From positions 1-63,178 of the forward strand of contig CANQOC010000014.1 in the NCBI GenBank assembly GCA_947625375.1: a DNA stretch of 63,178 nucleotides, in the 5' to 3' direction. This document shows positions 1-8,180 of this stretch, in pieces. A program made the translations under genes and the position numbers. The stretch is from an uncultured Clostridia bacterium. Lineage in GTDB: Bacteria > Bacillota > Clostridia > Oscillospirales > Ruminococcaceae. How positions within the stretch are numbered: the stretch's first letter is position 1; each line of letters opens with the position of its first letter. The notes below the pieces were generated by a model. That model had not been told where the DNA came from. It did no database searches and was given only the letters and a program-made list of their open reading frames with translations.

Positions 1-132
1 GATTTGGAGCCTATCGACTTTTTGGACGCTTATGAAGATAATCCAAGGCTTGAAAAGGACTGGAGACGCATCATGAGTTATAAACCAAAGAGGATTTTAT
101 ATGCCCATGTAAACGAAAAAGTAATGATATAG
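1..132 (+). CDS. C-terminal fragment of a protein, possibly MBL-fold hydrolase
   Basis: An open frame runs from the first base to a TAG at 130-132 and gives the last 43 residues of a protein. The end reads KPKRILYAHVNEKV, which resembles the closing strand and late histidine region of metallo-beta-lactamase-fold hydrolases (typically KPK-x-I-x-x-x-H). That family call is a guess from a short tail. A good terminator follows about 80 bases downstream, which supports this being a real gene end. The start lies outside the window. Confidence 0.5.
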   Translation, partial: DLEPIDFLDAYEDNPRLEKDWRRIMSYKPKRILYAHVNEKVMI

Positions 133-212
133 TGTGATAGATATTCCTGCTGTTAGGGAAGTGAATCGGAACGATAAATTCCGGTTTATCTGTGAGATGA
201 ATTTTTATGCAA

Positions 213-247
213 AAAAGCAGACGTTCTCCGTCTGCTTTTGCTGTTTT
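213..247 (+). terminator. Rho-independent terminator
   Basis: A perfect 11-base-pair stem (AAAAGCAGACG at 213-223 with its complement at 229-239) closes a five-base loop and is followed by a T-rich tail. It ends the gene whose 3' end opens the window. Confidence 0.85.
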
Positions 248-329
248 ATTCGCGACTGCCCGGGATTTACCTTTTCGCGTTGATGATGGGGAGTAGGGGA
301 CGGAGTTTGTAACGGACGCGCGTTGCCCC

Positions 330-439
330 GGACGCAGCCGGCGCGCGAAGCGCGCAAACGAAAAGAGAATAAAAACTCCGGTCGGAGTTTTTATGCTCTT
401 TTCGTTTAGGTCGACCTTCGGTCGACCACGGCTGCGCCC
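330..439. repeat. Cloverleaf-like palindromic element, copy 1
   Basis: Four nested helices can be drawn. The outer stem pairs 333-340 with 429-436 (CGCAGCCG/CGGCTGCG), extended by two pairs across one mismatch. Hairpin 1 is GCGCGC-GAA-GCGCGC at 341-355. Hairpin 2 pairs 356-380 with 383-407 with one mismatch. Hairpin 3 is GGTCGACC-TTC-GGTCGACC at 409-427. A second copy lies at 56420-56528 with the same outer stem and hairpin 1 but different, still self-complementary hairpins 2 and 3. Small open frames across it are not genes. Function unknown: it could be a cruciform-forming mobile repeat, a structured RNA or an unusual terminator. Confidence 0.8.
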
Positions 440-442
440 TAT

Positions 443-477
443 TAGAAGACAGAAGTTAGAGGCCAGATGTCAGAATC
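443..477 (+). repeat. Purine-rich dispersed repeat (AGAAGACAGAAGTCAGA type)
   Basis: A short stretch rich in AGAAGACAGAAG and CAGAATC words immediately follows the cloverleaf. Related words occur at 5913-5952, 12275-12320, 56151-56190, 56268-56296 and, inverted, 61530-61576. All are intergenic or at gene edges. Function unknown. Confidence 0.6.
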
Positions 478-481
478 GCAA

Positions 482-1790
482 GGAGCAGAGCAGACCCCTC
501 CCCGTCGGGGAGGAGCAGGGGGGATGGGGACATGGCGTAATCACGTCACCGTTAAGGTGGCGTGATAAGCCGTCCGCCGTTAATCTGACTCCTTATAGCA
601 ACGTATGGCGCCGCGCTAATGCTTTATTATACATACGCAAGTGTCCTTCCCACCCAGTACCCCTCCCCCTCGAGGGGAGGGTCGGGGAGGGGTGATTAAA
701 GATAGCATTCGCGTAGCGAATACCTTGTTTGACGTAGTGCGTCGACACTCTTTCTTTTTAACGTGTGCAAGTGACCATACATCTGCGCAGATATTTCAAA
801 TAGTATTCGCGAAGTGAATATCTTGTTATAGGCAGCGCGGCGATATTCTTGCATTTTAAAGGCGCGCACGATGCCTTGCTATGGCAGCTACTAAAAATCA
901 ATTCGCTTTGCGAATACCTTTTAGAAAAGTTGCAGCGCGCGCCGAAATTTTCCAAGTGCCTCCGAGGCTTCCTTAGCACTCCCTCCCCTTGAGGGGAGGG
1001 TCGGGGTAGGGTGACTAAAAATAGCATTCGCGAAGCGAATTCCTTTTTGCGGAGGCTGCTACAGCATTATTACAGTTATTCACCGCGAATTCCTTTTTAT
1101 CGGTAGTGTGGTGCCGCTCTAATTTTTTCAATCTTCTTTCTGTGCGGAGCAAACCCCATTCGCGCAAATTTCCCCGCCGTCAGGCGGCATTCCCGTCCTT
1201 AGCTATGCAGAACCCCCTCCCATGTGGGAGGGGGTAGGGGGAGGGAGTCTTATAGATAGCAAGAGCGAAGCGAATTCCTTTTTACAAGGCAGTGGCGCGC
1301 AGTGCTTTTTAATTCTCTCAGCAAATTCCTTATAACATGGGTTGATGCTACGTCATCCCCCACCGATAGGCAGCTATCAAAACTTTGACAACGCAGAACC
1401 CCCTCCCATGTGGGAGGGGGCAGGGGGTAGGAGTATGAAAATAGCATGAGCGCAGCGAATTCCTTGTTTGACGCAGTGCTGCGATGATTCTCTTTAATAA
1501 ACGTGAGCAGATGTCTTTACTGTGGCAGTTACTAGAAATAGCATGAGCAAAGCGAATTCCTTTTTCATCAGTGAAGCGCCCCTGCATATAATTTATAACG
1601 CTCATAGGTTTCCTCTATGCTCCCTCCCCTCGAGGGGAGGGTCGGGGTGGGGTGACTTTAGATAGTATGAGCGAAGCGAATTCCTTTAACAAGGCGGTGG
1701 CACGCAGAGCTTTTTAATTCCGCACAGCAGATTCATTTTTATAGGTGTAGTGATGCTTTGGCTTTCTAAAGTATGCACAGGTACCCTTAC
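482..1790. repeat. Composite intergenic repeat array, region 1
   Basis: No credible gene lies between 133 and 1864. The stretch is built from short modules reused in a loose order. Module beta is a C/G inverted repeat with a G-rich tail (CCCTCCCCTTGAGGGGAGGG or CCCCTCCCATGTGGGAGGGG) at about 661, 981, 1213, 1399 and 1621. Module alpha (ATAGCATGAGCGAAGCGAAT then TCCTTTTT) is at about 701, 801, 897, 1021, 1255, 1441, 1538 and 1661; it usually sits just after beta. A third module resembles ACGYGYGCAAGTGTCCTTCC (about 622, 758). A hairpin CGTCACC-GTTA-AGGTGGCG sits near 543. The same modules recur at 56560-57583. Open frames here are short, frame-inconsistent and built from the repeats. Confidence 0.8.
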
Positions 1791-1864
1791 CATGGCATCT
1801 ATTCCAATCCCGTCCGCCGCCTACGTACACCTTATCCAAAAGACCATACTACCGTTTCGCTTCT

Positions 1865-3997
1865 CTACCCCTCCACTCTGAACCCTCTTCCGTTCTCCGT
1901 CCCGCTGTCATGCCCTATCCAGAGCACAAACTCGCCCGGCTCGCTCACAAAGTTCATGTCTGCGTCATAGAACCGCAGCATCGGCTCGTCGATTTCAAAG
2001 CTGACCGTCTTGGTCTCGTGCGGCATAAGCCGGACCGTTTTAAGTCCCTTAAGCTCGCGGACCGGCCTCACGACGCTGCCCTTGACGTCGCGGATATAAA
2101 GCTGCACCGCCTCTTTCATCTCCATGCCGCCGTCGTTGGTGACGTCGACCGACGCCGTAATAACGCCGCCCTTTTTGAGCACGTCCGCGCTCAGCCGCAC
2201 CGGCGAATACTTCGCCTCGCCGTAAGACAACCCGTACCCGAACGGATAAAGCGGGTGATTCGGGACGTCCATGTAATTCGAGACATATCTGACAAATCCG
2301 TCGGTCTTCGGCTTCGGACGGCCGGTCATAAACTGGCTGTACGAAATCGGGAGCTGCCCCGAACAGTAGGGGATGCTCATCGAAAGCCTGCCGCACGGAT
2401 TTTTCTTTCCGAATAAGATGTCCGCGATGCCGAGACAGCCGAGCGTCCCCGGGAGCCATGCCTCGACTATCGCCGGCGCCTTTTCGGCAATTTCCGGTAT
2501 CGCCAGCGGACGCCCGCCGAACACGAGCACGACCGTGTTTTTGTTACACGACATCACCCGCTCGAAGAGCCTCAGATGCGCCTTATTAAGCGATATGTCC
2601 GCGACGCTCATCGACTCGCCGGTCGGGATTTCGTTTTCCCCGACAGCGAGAATCACCGCGTCGCAAACGCCGATTTCCGCCATCTCCTCGTCCGTCGGGT
2701 CATCGTTCCCGACGAACACAAATTTCCCGTTCGGAACGACCTCACACAGCGCGTTCTTAAGCGTGACCGTCTTCGACGTGTCCGCGAAAATCGACCAAGA
2801 GCCGACAATCCGAGTGTCCTGCGTCAGCTCGCCGACGACGGCGATTTTCCCCGAATCGCCGAGCGGCAGAATCCCGTTATTTTTAAGGAGCACGGCGGTC
2901 TCCGCGCCCGCTCTGCGCCCAAGCTCGCGGTGGCGTTCGCTGAAAATGACCCGTTTTTCGTTCTCGGGCGAGCCGTCCTTATAGGGATTCTCGAAGAGTC
3001 CGAGCTCGTTTTTGAGGACGAGGACCCTCCAAACCGCCTCGTCAAGAAGCTTTTCGTCAAGCTCGCCCTCGCGGATAAGCCTGACAACGCTCCCAAGGTA
3101 ACAGTCGCTCATCATGTCGATGTCACAGCCGGCCTCGAGCGCCTTTTTCGCGGCGTCGGCCTTGTCATATGAACTCCCGTGATTCAGCGTCTCGCCGATA
3201 GCGTTATAGTCCGAAATCACGACGCCGTCGAAACCCATGTCCCCGCGGAGGACGTCCCTCAGAAGCCTTTTATTGGTCGTACAAGGCTTTCTGTCGATGG
3301 TGTTGAACGCCGTCATCACAAGCTTAACGCCCGCCTCGACAGCGGCTCTGTACGGCTTGAGATAGTCCTCGAAAAGCGTGTGCTCACAGATTTCGGTGAC
3401 GTTATAGTCGCGCCCCGCGACCGGCGCGCCGTATGCCGCAAAGTGCTTGACACAGGCGGCGACCTTACCCGGCTTCGAGACGTCGTCGCCTTGGAACCCC
3501 TTCACAAGCGCCTTCGCCATCAGCGAGTTGAGATATGGGTCTTCGCCGGTCGACTCCATGCAGCGTCCCCAGCGGCTGTCGCGGACGAGGTCGACCATCG
3601 GCGAGAATGTGACGTGAACCCCCGCGGCGGCGGCCTCTTCGGCGGCGAGCGACGCAATCTCCTCGGCGAGCTCGGCGTCAAACCCAGAGCCAATCGCAAT
3701 CGGCACCGGAAACGCGGTCTTGTAGCCGTGGATAACGTCAGCCATAAAGAGCGCCGGAATCCCGTGCGGCTGCTTCGCCATCATTCTGTCCTGTAAGTCG
3801 CGAAGATGCTCCGCGCCCGCTTCCCCGAGGACGCTTCCGGTGCGGTACGGCTGGTCCGCGTCCATGCTGAACTCCGCCGCCGGACCGGTAATCGTCCCGA
3901 CGTCGCCGAAAAATCCGCCGTGAAGCTGTACAAGCTGCTCCGCCTTTTCCTCGAGCGTCATATCCTCGAGCAGTCTTTGTAATTCGTCAGTTTTCAT
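1865..3997 (-). CDS. Glycoside hydrolase family 3, beta-glucosidase-like
   Basis: This 710-residue protein hydrolyses terminal beta-linked sugars, as in family GH3. The N-terminal half is the GH3 barrel: KHFAAYG at about 184-190 and the nucleophile region GFDGVVISDYNAIG, with Asp263 the likely nucleophile. The middle is the alpha/beta sandwich with a GENEIPTGES segment that should supply the acid/base glutamate. The C-terminal 120 residues form a fibronectin-III-like domain. There is no signal peptide, so it probably acts in the cytoplasm on imported oligosaccharides. The start has an AAAGGA site about seven bases upstream and a TTGACA/TAGTAT promoter. Beta-glucosidase versus beta-xylosidase cannot be settled from sequence. 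Confidence 0.93.
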   Translation of the reverse strand: MKTDELQRLLEDMTLEEKAEQLVQLHGGFFGDVGTITGPAAEFSMDADQPYRTGSVLGEAGAEHLRDLQDRMMAKQPHGIPALFMADVIHGYKTAFPVPIAIGSGFDAELAEEIASLAAEEAAAAGVHVTFSPMVDLVRDSRWGRCMESTGEDPYLNSLMAKALVKGFQGDDVSKPGKVAACVKHFAAYGAPVAGRDYNVTEICEHTLFEDYLKPYRAAVEAGVKLVMTAFNTIDRKPCTTNKRLLRDVLRGDMGFDGVVISDYNAIGETLNHGSSYDKADAAKKALEAGCDIDMMSDCYLGSVVRLIREGELDEKLLDEAVWRVLVLKNELGLFENPYKDGSPENEKRVIFSERHRELGRRAGAETAVLLKNNGILPLGDSGKIAVVGELTQDTRIVGSWSIFADTSKTVTLKNALCEVVPNGKFVFVGNDDPTDEEMAEIGVCDAVILAVGENEIPTGESMSVADISLNKAHLRLFERVMSCNKNTVVLVFGGRPLAIPEIAEKAPAIVEAWLPGTLGCLGIADILFGKKNPCGRLSMSIPYCSGQLPISYSQFMTGRPKPKTDGFVRYVSNYMDVPNHPLYPFGYGLSYGEAKYSPVRLSADVLKKGGVITASVDVTNDGGMEMKEAVQLYIRDVKGSVVRPVRELKGLKTVRLMPHETKTVSFEIDEPMLRFYDADMNFVSEPGEFVLWIGHDSGTENGRGFRVEG

Positions 3998-4023
3998 ATC
4001 CGTTTCCTTTCCGTTTTTTCTTT

Positions 4024-4052
4024 ATACTACCATTTCCCGCGCGGGTTGTCAA
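4024..4052 (-). promoter_or_regulatory. Promoter of the GH3 gene with a palindromic spacer
   Basis: On the minus strand TTGACA (4052-4047) is followed after 17 bases by TAGTAT (4029-4024). The spacer contains the perfect palindrome CCCGCGCGGG, which could be an operator for a sugar-responsive regulator; that role is inferred. Confidence 0.6.
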
Positions 4053-4163
4053 TGACGCACGGAAAAGTTGCGTAAACCTTGCCGACGATTTTCCCGAATA
4101 TAATTCGGCGCACCGCCAATCCGACAGCACGCCGAGTCAAGTCATATCCGAAACCGGGAATCA

Positions 4164-4802
4164 TCACCGATAATTATATTCTTTTAATTCCTCCAAAAAC
4201 TCCTCATACTCGGCGTCCGACCAATAAAAGGTCAGCTCGTCCTCGGAGTATTCCTCCGGCCTGTCGCGCATGAATCCGCCGCCGATGTCATAGTCAAACC
4301 GCCGCAGAACCGCTTCGGCAAACTCCCTGAAAAACAGGCCTATTCCGGTGATGACATTGCCGTCCTCGACAATTCCTCTGTGGACAAAATTCTGTTTTTC
4401 AATGAACGGAAAGACGTCCGTCATCTGCATAAAATATCCCGCCGTAAATTTTTTGCCGTCGAGTATTCCCGCCTTTGACAGCAGCAGCGGGGCAGATGAA
4501 ATTGCCGCAAAAACTGTGCCCGAATCTTTTCCCTCCCGAAGAAAATCAATCAATTTGCCGTCAAAAAGCGCCGGCAGAGGGTCAACCGTCCCCGGAAGAA
4601 TCACGCAGTCGTAATCGGCGGCGCTTGCTTCCGCCACTGTTTTGGTCGGAAGAATCCTCAGTCCCTCCTCGCTGAGATACTCCCGGTTTTCGGCTGCGAT
4701 ATAGTCGATTTTCTCCCCGAACCAGACCGCCAGCACCGACGTCAGACAGGTTATCTCCTGCAAGGAAAAGTTCGGGTATATCAAAACTCCGAATTTACTC
4801 AT
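4164..4802 (-). CDS. DJ-1/PfpI family protein
   Basis: This is a 212-residue member of the DJ-1/PfpI (class I glutamine amidotransferase-like) superfamily. Evidence is the opening MSKFGVLIYPNFSLQE, the central YDCVILPGTVDPLPAL segment, and the FAAISSAPLLLSKAGIL segment. The residue normally a nucleophilic Cys after the last strand reads Ser-Ser-Ala here, so the usual catalytic Cys appears to be missing. Biochemical role unknown. Two ATGs are available; the GGAGG site abuts the first, so the second (4802) is preferred with a six-base spacing. It lies 74 bases downstream of the RhaT-like gene on the same strand and may be co-transcribed. Confidence 0.8.
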   Translation of the reverse strand: MSKFGVLIYPNFSLQEITCLTSVLAVWFGEKIDYIAAENREYLSEEGLRILPTKTVAEASAADYDCVILPGTVDPLPALFDGKLIDFLREGKDSGTVFAAISSAPLLLSKAGILDGKKFTAGYFMQMTDVFPFIEKQNFVHRGIVEDGNVITGIGLFFREFAEAVLRRFDYDIGGGFMRDRPEEYSEDELTFYWSDAEYEEFLEELKEYNYR

Positions 4803-4876
4803 TTTCATCCTCCTTAAACTGCGGATTGTGTTTTTTAGTGAAGCGGGGAGGGGAGTGCTCTAAAAAATCTTCCCCC

Positions 4877-5842
4877 TCACGCCATCGCCGTGAAGACCCA
4901 TGCGGCAATCAGGAGTCCGCAGCCCGCAAGGAGCAGGCCCTTTTTATGCCCCTTCCACTCGCCGGTCTTAAGTCCCCAGAGCACCGAAATTATCAGCGCG
5001 AGCGCGTTAAAGAGCACCCAGCCGGCGGTCGGGCCGAGCTCGCCGAGCATCCGGCTCGACAGGCCGTAGAGCAGCAGCGCCGCGTACCAGATTACCGCGA
5101 CGCCGAACAGCACCGCCGTCCGCTTTGCCGCGCCCTTTTCCGAAAGGGTGTGCCACTCTTTTTTTGACGACATCTCACAGCCGCACCACACCGCTCCGGC
5201 AACGCACCCGCCGACGAGCACCGGCGCCCATCTCACCGCCGAGACCGCCGCAGCGGACGCTCCCGCCGCAGAAAGCGCCTCGCCGAAGTCCTCCGTGCCG
5301 GTGAATCCGACGTTCATCATTCCCGAGCCGAGTCCCGAAAGCACCGACAGGACAACCCCGAGCTTCGAGCTCTTCGCCCCGCCGTCCCGCTTCACTCCCG
5401 CGACGGTCACTGCCGCGACGCCCAAAAGAGTGAGAATCAGTCCCGCGAAGAAACAGAACCCCGACGCGCCTTTCGGGAGATTTCCGTCGATTATCATCGG
5501 CGCGACAGAGCCGACGACGGTCGAAATCCCCATCGAGATGCCGTAGACAAGCGACATTCCGATTATAGTTATGCCCTTTGAGAATCCTATTGCGGAAAGA
5601 CCCCAGACCGCGCCGCAGAGAAGGGGAGCGGCCCAATATCCCGCGCCCCGTTCGGCAATCAGTCCGAAAAGACCCGTCCCCGTCGACGAAATCACCGCGA
5701 ATCCCGCGGATATCACGATACAGCAGACGCAGTACACGCCCCAGAACGCCGCCCATGAAAACGGCGGATATTTTTTATACCCGAGTCCGAACGACCCCTG
5801 ACACACCCCCGCAAGAAGCAATAATCCAAATCCTGCCAACAT
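4877..5842 (-). CDS. RhaT-like L-rhamnose/proton symporter family protein
   Basis: A 321-residue membrane protein with about ten hydrophobic helices. The N-terminus (GLLLLAGVCQGSFGLGYKKY) and the later NVGFTGTEDFGEAL and SVLWGLKTGEWKGHKKG motifs match the RhaT family of rhamnose permeases in the drug/metabolite transporter superfamily. It likely moves a sugar across the cytoplasmic membrane with a cation. No rhamnose catabolic gene is nearby, so the substrate is uncertain. The start is preceded by AGAGGG at a seven-base spacing and a consensus promoter. It may form a transcript with the DJ-1/PfpI gene. Confidence 0.85.
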   Translation of the reverse strand: MLAGFGLLLLAGVCQGSFGLGYKKYPPFSWAAFWGVYCVCCIVISAGFAVISSTGTGLFGLIAERGAGYWAAPLLCGAVWGLSAIGFSKGITIIGMSLVYGISMGISTVVGSVAPMIIDGNLPKGASGFCFFAGLILTLLGVAAVTVAGVKRDGGAKSSKLGVVLSVLSGLGSGMMNVGFTGTEDFGEALSAAGASAAAVSAVRWAPVLVGGCVAGAVWCGCEMSSKKEWHTLSEKGAAKRTAVLFGVAVIWYAALLLYGLSSRMLGELGPTAGWVLFNALALIISVLWGLKTGEWKGHKKGLLLAGCGLLIAAWVFTAMA

Positions 5843-5877
5843 ATCCGGTCCCTCTTTTTTGTCATATTTTCGGGATT

Positions 5878-5906
5878 ATTATAATATAGTCCGCCGCAGG
5901 TGTCAA
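5878..5906 (-). promoter_or_regulatory. Consensus promoter for the RhaT-like gene
   Basis: TTGACA (5906-5901), a 17-base spacer and TATAAT (5883-5878) on the minus strand. This is a full match to the housekeeping sigma consensus, about 36 bases upstream of the start codon. Confidence 0.8.
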
Positions 5907-5953
5907 GCCGCGGATAGAAGACAGAATTGAGAAATCAGATGTCGGATGATGGC

Positions 5954-6595
5954 TCACCCCACCTCTCTCTTCCGATACACCCTCACCGACATTCTCCAAG
6001 CGAACGCGAACAGGGCGGCCGAGACGGCGCAAATGCCGGCGGCGACGAGCGGGATGCTGACGTTCCTTGTAATGAAATCGACGGCCGTATCATTGACGCT
6101 GAGCGACGCAAACCCCGCGCATACCATGCCGATAATCCCGCCGAAGAGCATGTATACCATGCGGCCCTTCTCCGAGCCGTATTTGAAAATCAGGATATAT
6201 CCGAGCGACAGAATCGAGGTCAGAAACACCGTAATCGGCACCGAGGCGGCGCACTGCCCGAAAATGCTCATGTCGCTGTGAATCAGCCCGTATATCAGCG
6301 CGACAACAACGTCGTAAATACACGTCAGGCCGAAGAGAATAAGCGTCAGCAAAAATTTTTCCGAGACGAACACCGAACGCTTTAGCGGGAGACTGTGCGC
6401 AAAAACCGTCCACTTTTCCTTGTCCTCAAAGGCGATGATGTTCGACGGAAGGGATATGAACAGGATTTTGAAGAAGAAAAGCATGAACAGATTTCCGCTC
6501 CCGACTTCGCACACCGTCATCAGCGCCAAACATATCAGATACAGCTTGAAATACGCCAGACTCGTATAAAAATCCTTTATAAGAAGACCCTTCAT
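5954..6595 (-). CDS. ABC-2 type transporter permease
   Basis: A 213-residue, strongly hydrophobic protein with about six membrane segments, opening MKGLLIKDFYTSL in the manner of short ABC-2 permeases (YhcI/EcsB-like size class). Its ATG overlaps the stop of the ATPase gene in an ATGA arrangement, so the two are translationally coupled and should form one transporter. It is the last gene of a GntR-ATPase-permease operon, the usual layout for YtrA-regulated exporters that often handle peptides or antibiotics. The substrate is not visible from sequence. Confidence 0.88.
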   Translation of the reverse strand: MKGLLIKDFYTSLAYFKLYLICLALMTVCEVGSGNLFMLFFFKILFISLPSNIIAFEDKEKWTVFAHSLPLKRSVFVSEKFLLTLILFGLTCIYDVVVALIYGLIHSDMSIFGQCAASVPITVFLTSILSLGYILIFKYGSEKGRMVYMLFGGIIGMVCAGFASLSVNDTAVDFITRNVSIPLVAAGICAVSAALFAFAWRMSVRVYRKREVG

Positions 6596-7437
6596 TTTAA
6601 CTCCTCCTTTTTCACCATGAACACAAACAGCTGCTCGATGTCGACGGGGCCCGAGTCGAGTCCCGCGGGAACCGCCTCGCTTCTGACAATCGCCTCGGCG
6701 CCGTATGGCGAGGTCTTTTTCCCGACGACATATTCCCCAGGAATCGCGTCAATCTCGGCGGCGCTGCCTCTGACGACCCTGTGGCTGTCCCGGAGGACGT
6801 CCTTTTCTTCACAGAGCATAAGCTTCCCTTTGTGGATAAACGCGATATAGTCGCAAATCTTTTCGAGGTCGCTGACGATGTGCGACGACATCAGCACCGA
6901 ACGGCTTTCGTCCCTTGTGAATTCGTTGAGCATGTCAAGGATTTCGTCCCGCGCGACCGGGTCGATGCCGCTCGTCGCCTCGTCGAGTATCAAAAGCTTC
7001 GGACTGTGCGACATCGCGACCGCAATCCCGAGCTTCATCTTCATTCCCTTTGAAAAATCCCTGAATTTCTTGTCCGACGGCAGGTCAAATTTTTTTAGAT
7101 ACGAATAAAAGACCTCCCTGTCCCACCTCGAATAGATATTCCGCATGACCTTTTCAATCCGCGCCGCGCTGAGCGCCTCGGGGAGACCGATTTCGTCCGG
7201 CACTATCCCGATGTCCTCTTTTACCGAAGCGTCGGTACAGTCCTTTCCCAAGACCTTGATTTCGCCGGCGTCCGGCTTTATCATGTCGAGAATCAGCTTT
7301 ATCGACGTCGATTTTCCCGCGCCGTTTTCGCCGATGAGTCCCATAATGCACCCCGACGGCAGACAAAGGTTCAGGCCGTCGAGCGTAAATCCCTCGTACT
7401 TTTTTGTGAGATTTTTAACCTCAATCGCGTTCGTCAT
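6592..7437 (-). CDS. ABC transporter ATP-binding protein
   Basis: A 281-residue ATPase that powers the adjacent permease. Walker A is GENGAGKST, the signature is FSKGMKMKLG and Walker B is LLILDEATSG, followed by the SSHIVSDLEKI switch-histidine region. The C-terminal ~80 residues are the accessory domain of this exporter class. The ATG at 7437 is chosen over an in-frame GTG/ATG upstream because it has GGGAGG seven bases before it and overlaps the regulator's TGA as ATGA. Both overlaps mean regulator, ATPase and permease are made together. Confidence 0.93.
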   Translation of the reverse strand: MTNAIEVKNLTKKYEGFTLDGLNLCLPSGCIMGLIGENGAGKSTSIKLILDMIKPDAGEIKVLGKDCTDASVKEDIGIVPDEIGLPEALSAARIEKVMRNIYSRWDREVFYSYLKKFDLPSDKKFRDFSKGMKMKLGIAVAMSHSPKLLILDEATSGIDPVARDEILDMLNEFTRDESRSVLMSSHIVSDLEKICDYIAFIHKGKLMLCEEKDVLRDSHRVVRGSAAEIDAIPGEYVVGKKTSPYGAEAIVRSEAVPAGLDSGPVDIEQLFVFMVKKEELK

Positions 7438-7811
7438 TTCTCTTCCTCCCAAAAATTGCGTATCATTTCAAAAACGTCCTCCTCCGAAAGTCCGCATTCT
7501 CCGGACAGCCGGATAATCTCTTCGATGCGGCTCTCGATTTGCTTAAGATTTTCTTCGCGGATAAGCTCGAGATTCTTCGGCGCAACAAAGCACCCCTTTG
7601 CCGCTACGGTATAAATATACCCCTCGCGTTCAAGCTCGTCATAAGCGCGCTTTGTCGTGATGACGCTTATGCAAAGGTCCTTCGCAAGCTGTCTTATCGA
7701 GGGAAGCGCTTCGTCCTCAATAAGCTCGCCGCTGATAATCTGTGCCTTAATCTGTGAATAAATCTGGTCATAAATCGGGACGCCCCTCTTGTTGTCTATA
7801 AGTATTTTCAT
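7434..7811 (-). CDS. GntR family regulator, YtrA subfamily
   Basis: A 125-residue DNA-binding protein. Residues 1-70 are a GntR winged helix (PIYDQIYSQIKAQI, then LPSIRQLAKDLCISVITTKR); the C-terminal ~50 residues form the short helical tail of the YtrA subfamily rather than a ligand-binding domain. YtrA-type proteins usually repress their own ABC-transporter operon, and here the gene is first in such an operon. A near-perfect palindrome overlaps the promoter's -10, consistent with autorepression. The gene sits just beyond the terminator of the small Cys-rich peptide operon, so a link to peptide export or immunity is possible but only inferred. Confidence 0.92.
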   Translation of the reverse strand: MKILIDNKRGVPIYDQIYSQIKAQIISGELIEDEALPSIRQLAKDLCISVITTKRAYDELEREGYIYTVAAKGCFVAPKNLELIREENLKQIESRIEEIIRLSGECGLSEEDVFEMIRNFWEEEK

Positions 7812-7834
7812 GAGCGGCTCCTTTCAGCTGTACA

Positions 7835-7876
7835 ACTGTATATTTACAGTATATACAGTATGCACGGTTTTGTCAA
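7835..7876 (-). promoter_or_regulatory. Promoter with overlapping palindromic operator
   Basis: On the minus strand TTGACA (7876-7871), 17 bases, TATACT (7853-7848). The palindrome ACTGTA-TATT-TACAGT (7835-7850) overlaps the -10 and a further ACAGTA half-site follows. The position suits autorepression by the YtrA-type regulator. Confidence 0.75.
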
Positions 7877-7881
7877 TACCT

Positions 7882-7925
7882 TTTTCAAAAAAATATAAAA
7901 AAGCTCCCGAACAATCGAGAGCTTT
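7882..7925 (-). terminator. Terminator of the first peptide operon
   Basis: Read on the minus strand, an imperfect stem AAAGCTCTCG/CGGGAGCTTT closes a six-base loop and runs into a long T-rich tail. It separates the peptide genes from the GntR-ABC operon. Confidence 0.8.
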
Positions 7926-7958
7926 GCTTTTTGACGCAGTTTTTTAATCGGCCGCGTT

Positions 7959-8171
7959 TTACGGTCTTATGGAGCTTTCGCCGTCGAGGTCGCAGCCCGA
8001 CCCGCTCAGCGAATGTTTACAGGTTGAACACGACTTCGCCCTAATCTCCGGATTTTGTTTTGCCATACTGTCGCGCATTTCATAGTGATTACAGTTATCC
8101 TTGCTCTGAGCGTGCGGACGGGCAAATCCTCCTCCGACAGCGTTTTCAAGCTTCTTATCGTCCATATTCAT
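7959..8171 (-). CDS. Small Cys-rich peptide with double-glycine leader (divergent)
   Basis: Seventy residues, last gene of the eight-gene peptide operon. The leader is MDDKKLENAVGGG, matching the D-D-x-x-L-x-x-V-x-G-G pattern of the other precursors. The rest carries C27 and a CSTC...C group near the end, but lacks the GIRFGK tail of its neighbours. An AAGGA site lies upstream of the ATG. It is nine bases from the preceding gene. Probable radical SAM substrate or accessory peptide; function unknown. Confidence 0.75.
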   Translation of the reverse strand: MNMDDKKLENAVGGGFARPHAQSKDNCNHYEMRDSMAKQNPEIRAKSCSTCKHSLSGSGCDLDGESSIRP

Positions 8172-8180
8172 ATAATATCC

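Noticed and set aside
330..528. tRNA gene suggested by the cloverleaf shape at 330
   Set aside because: Arms are far too long, and there is no acceptor CCA, T-loop or D-loop consensus or fixed loop sizes; copy 2 shares only structure in two arms.
393..1605. Several 65-100-residue open frames in the first repeat region
   Set aside because: They are assembled from the palindromes and composite repeats, lack good ribosome binding sites, and have low-complexity Arg/Pro/Ser-rich products.
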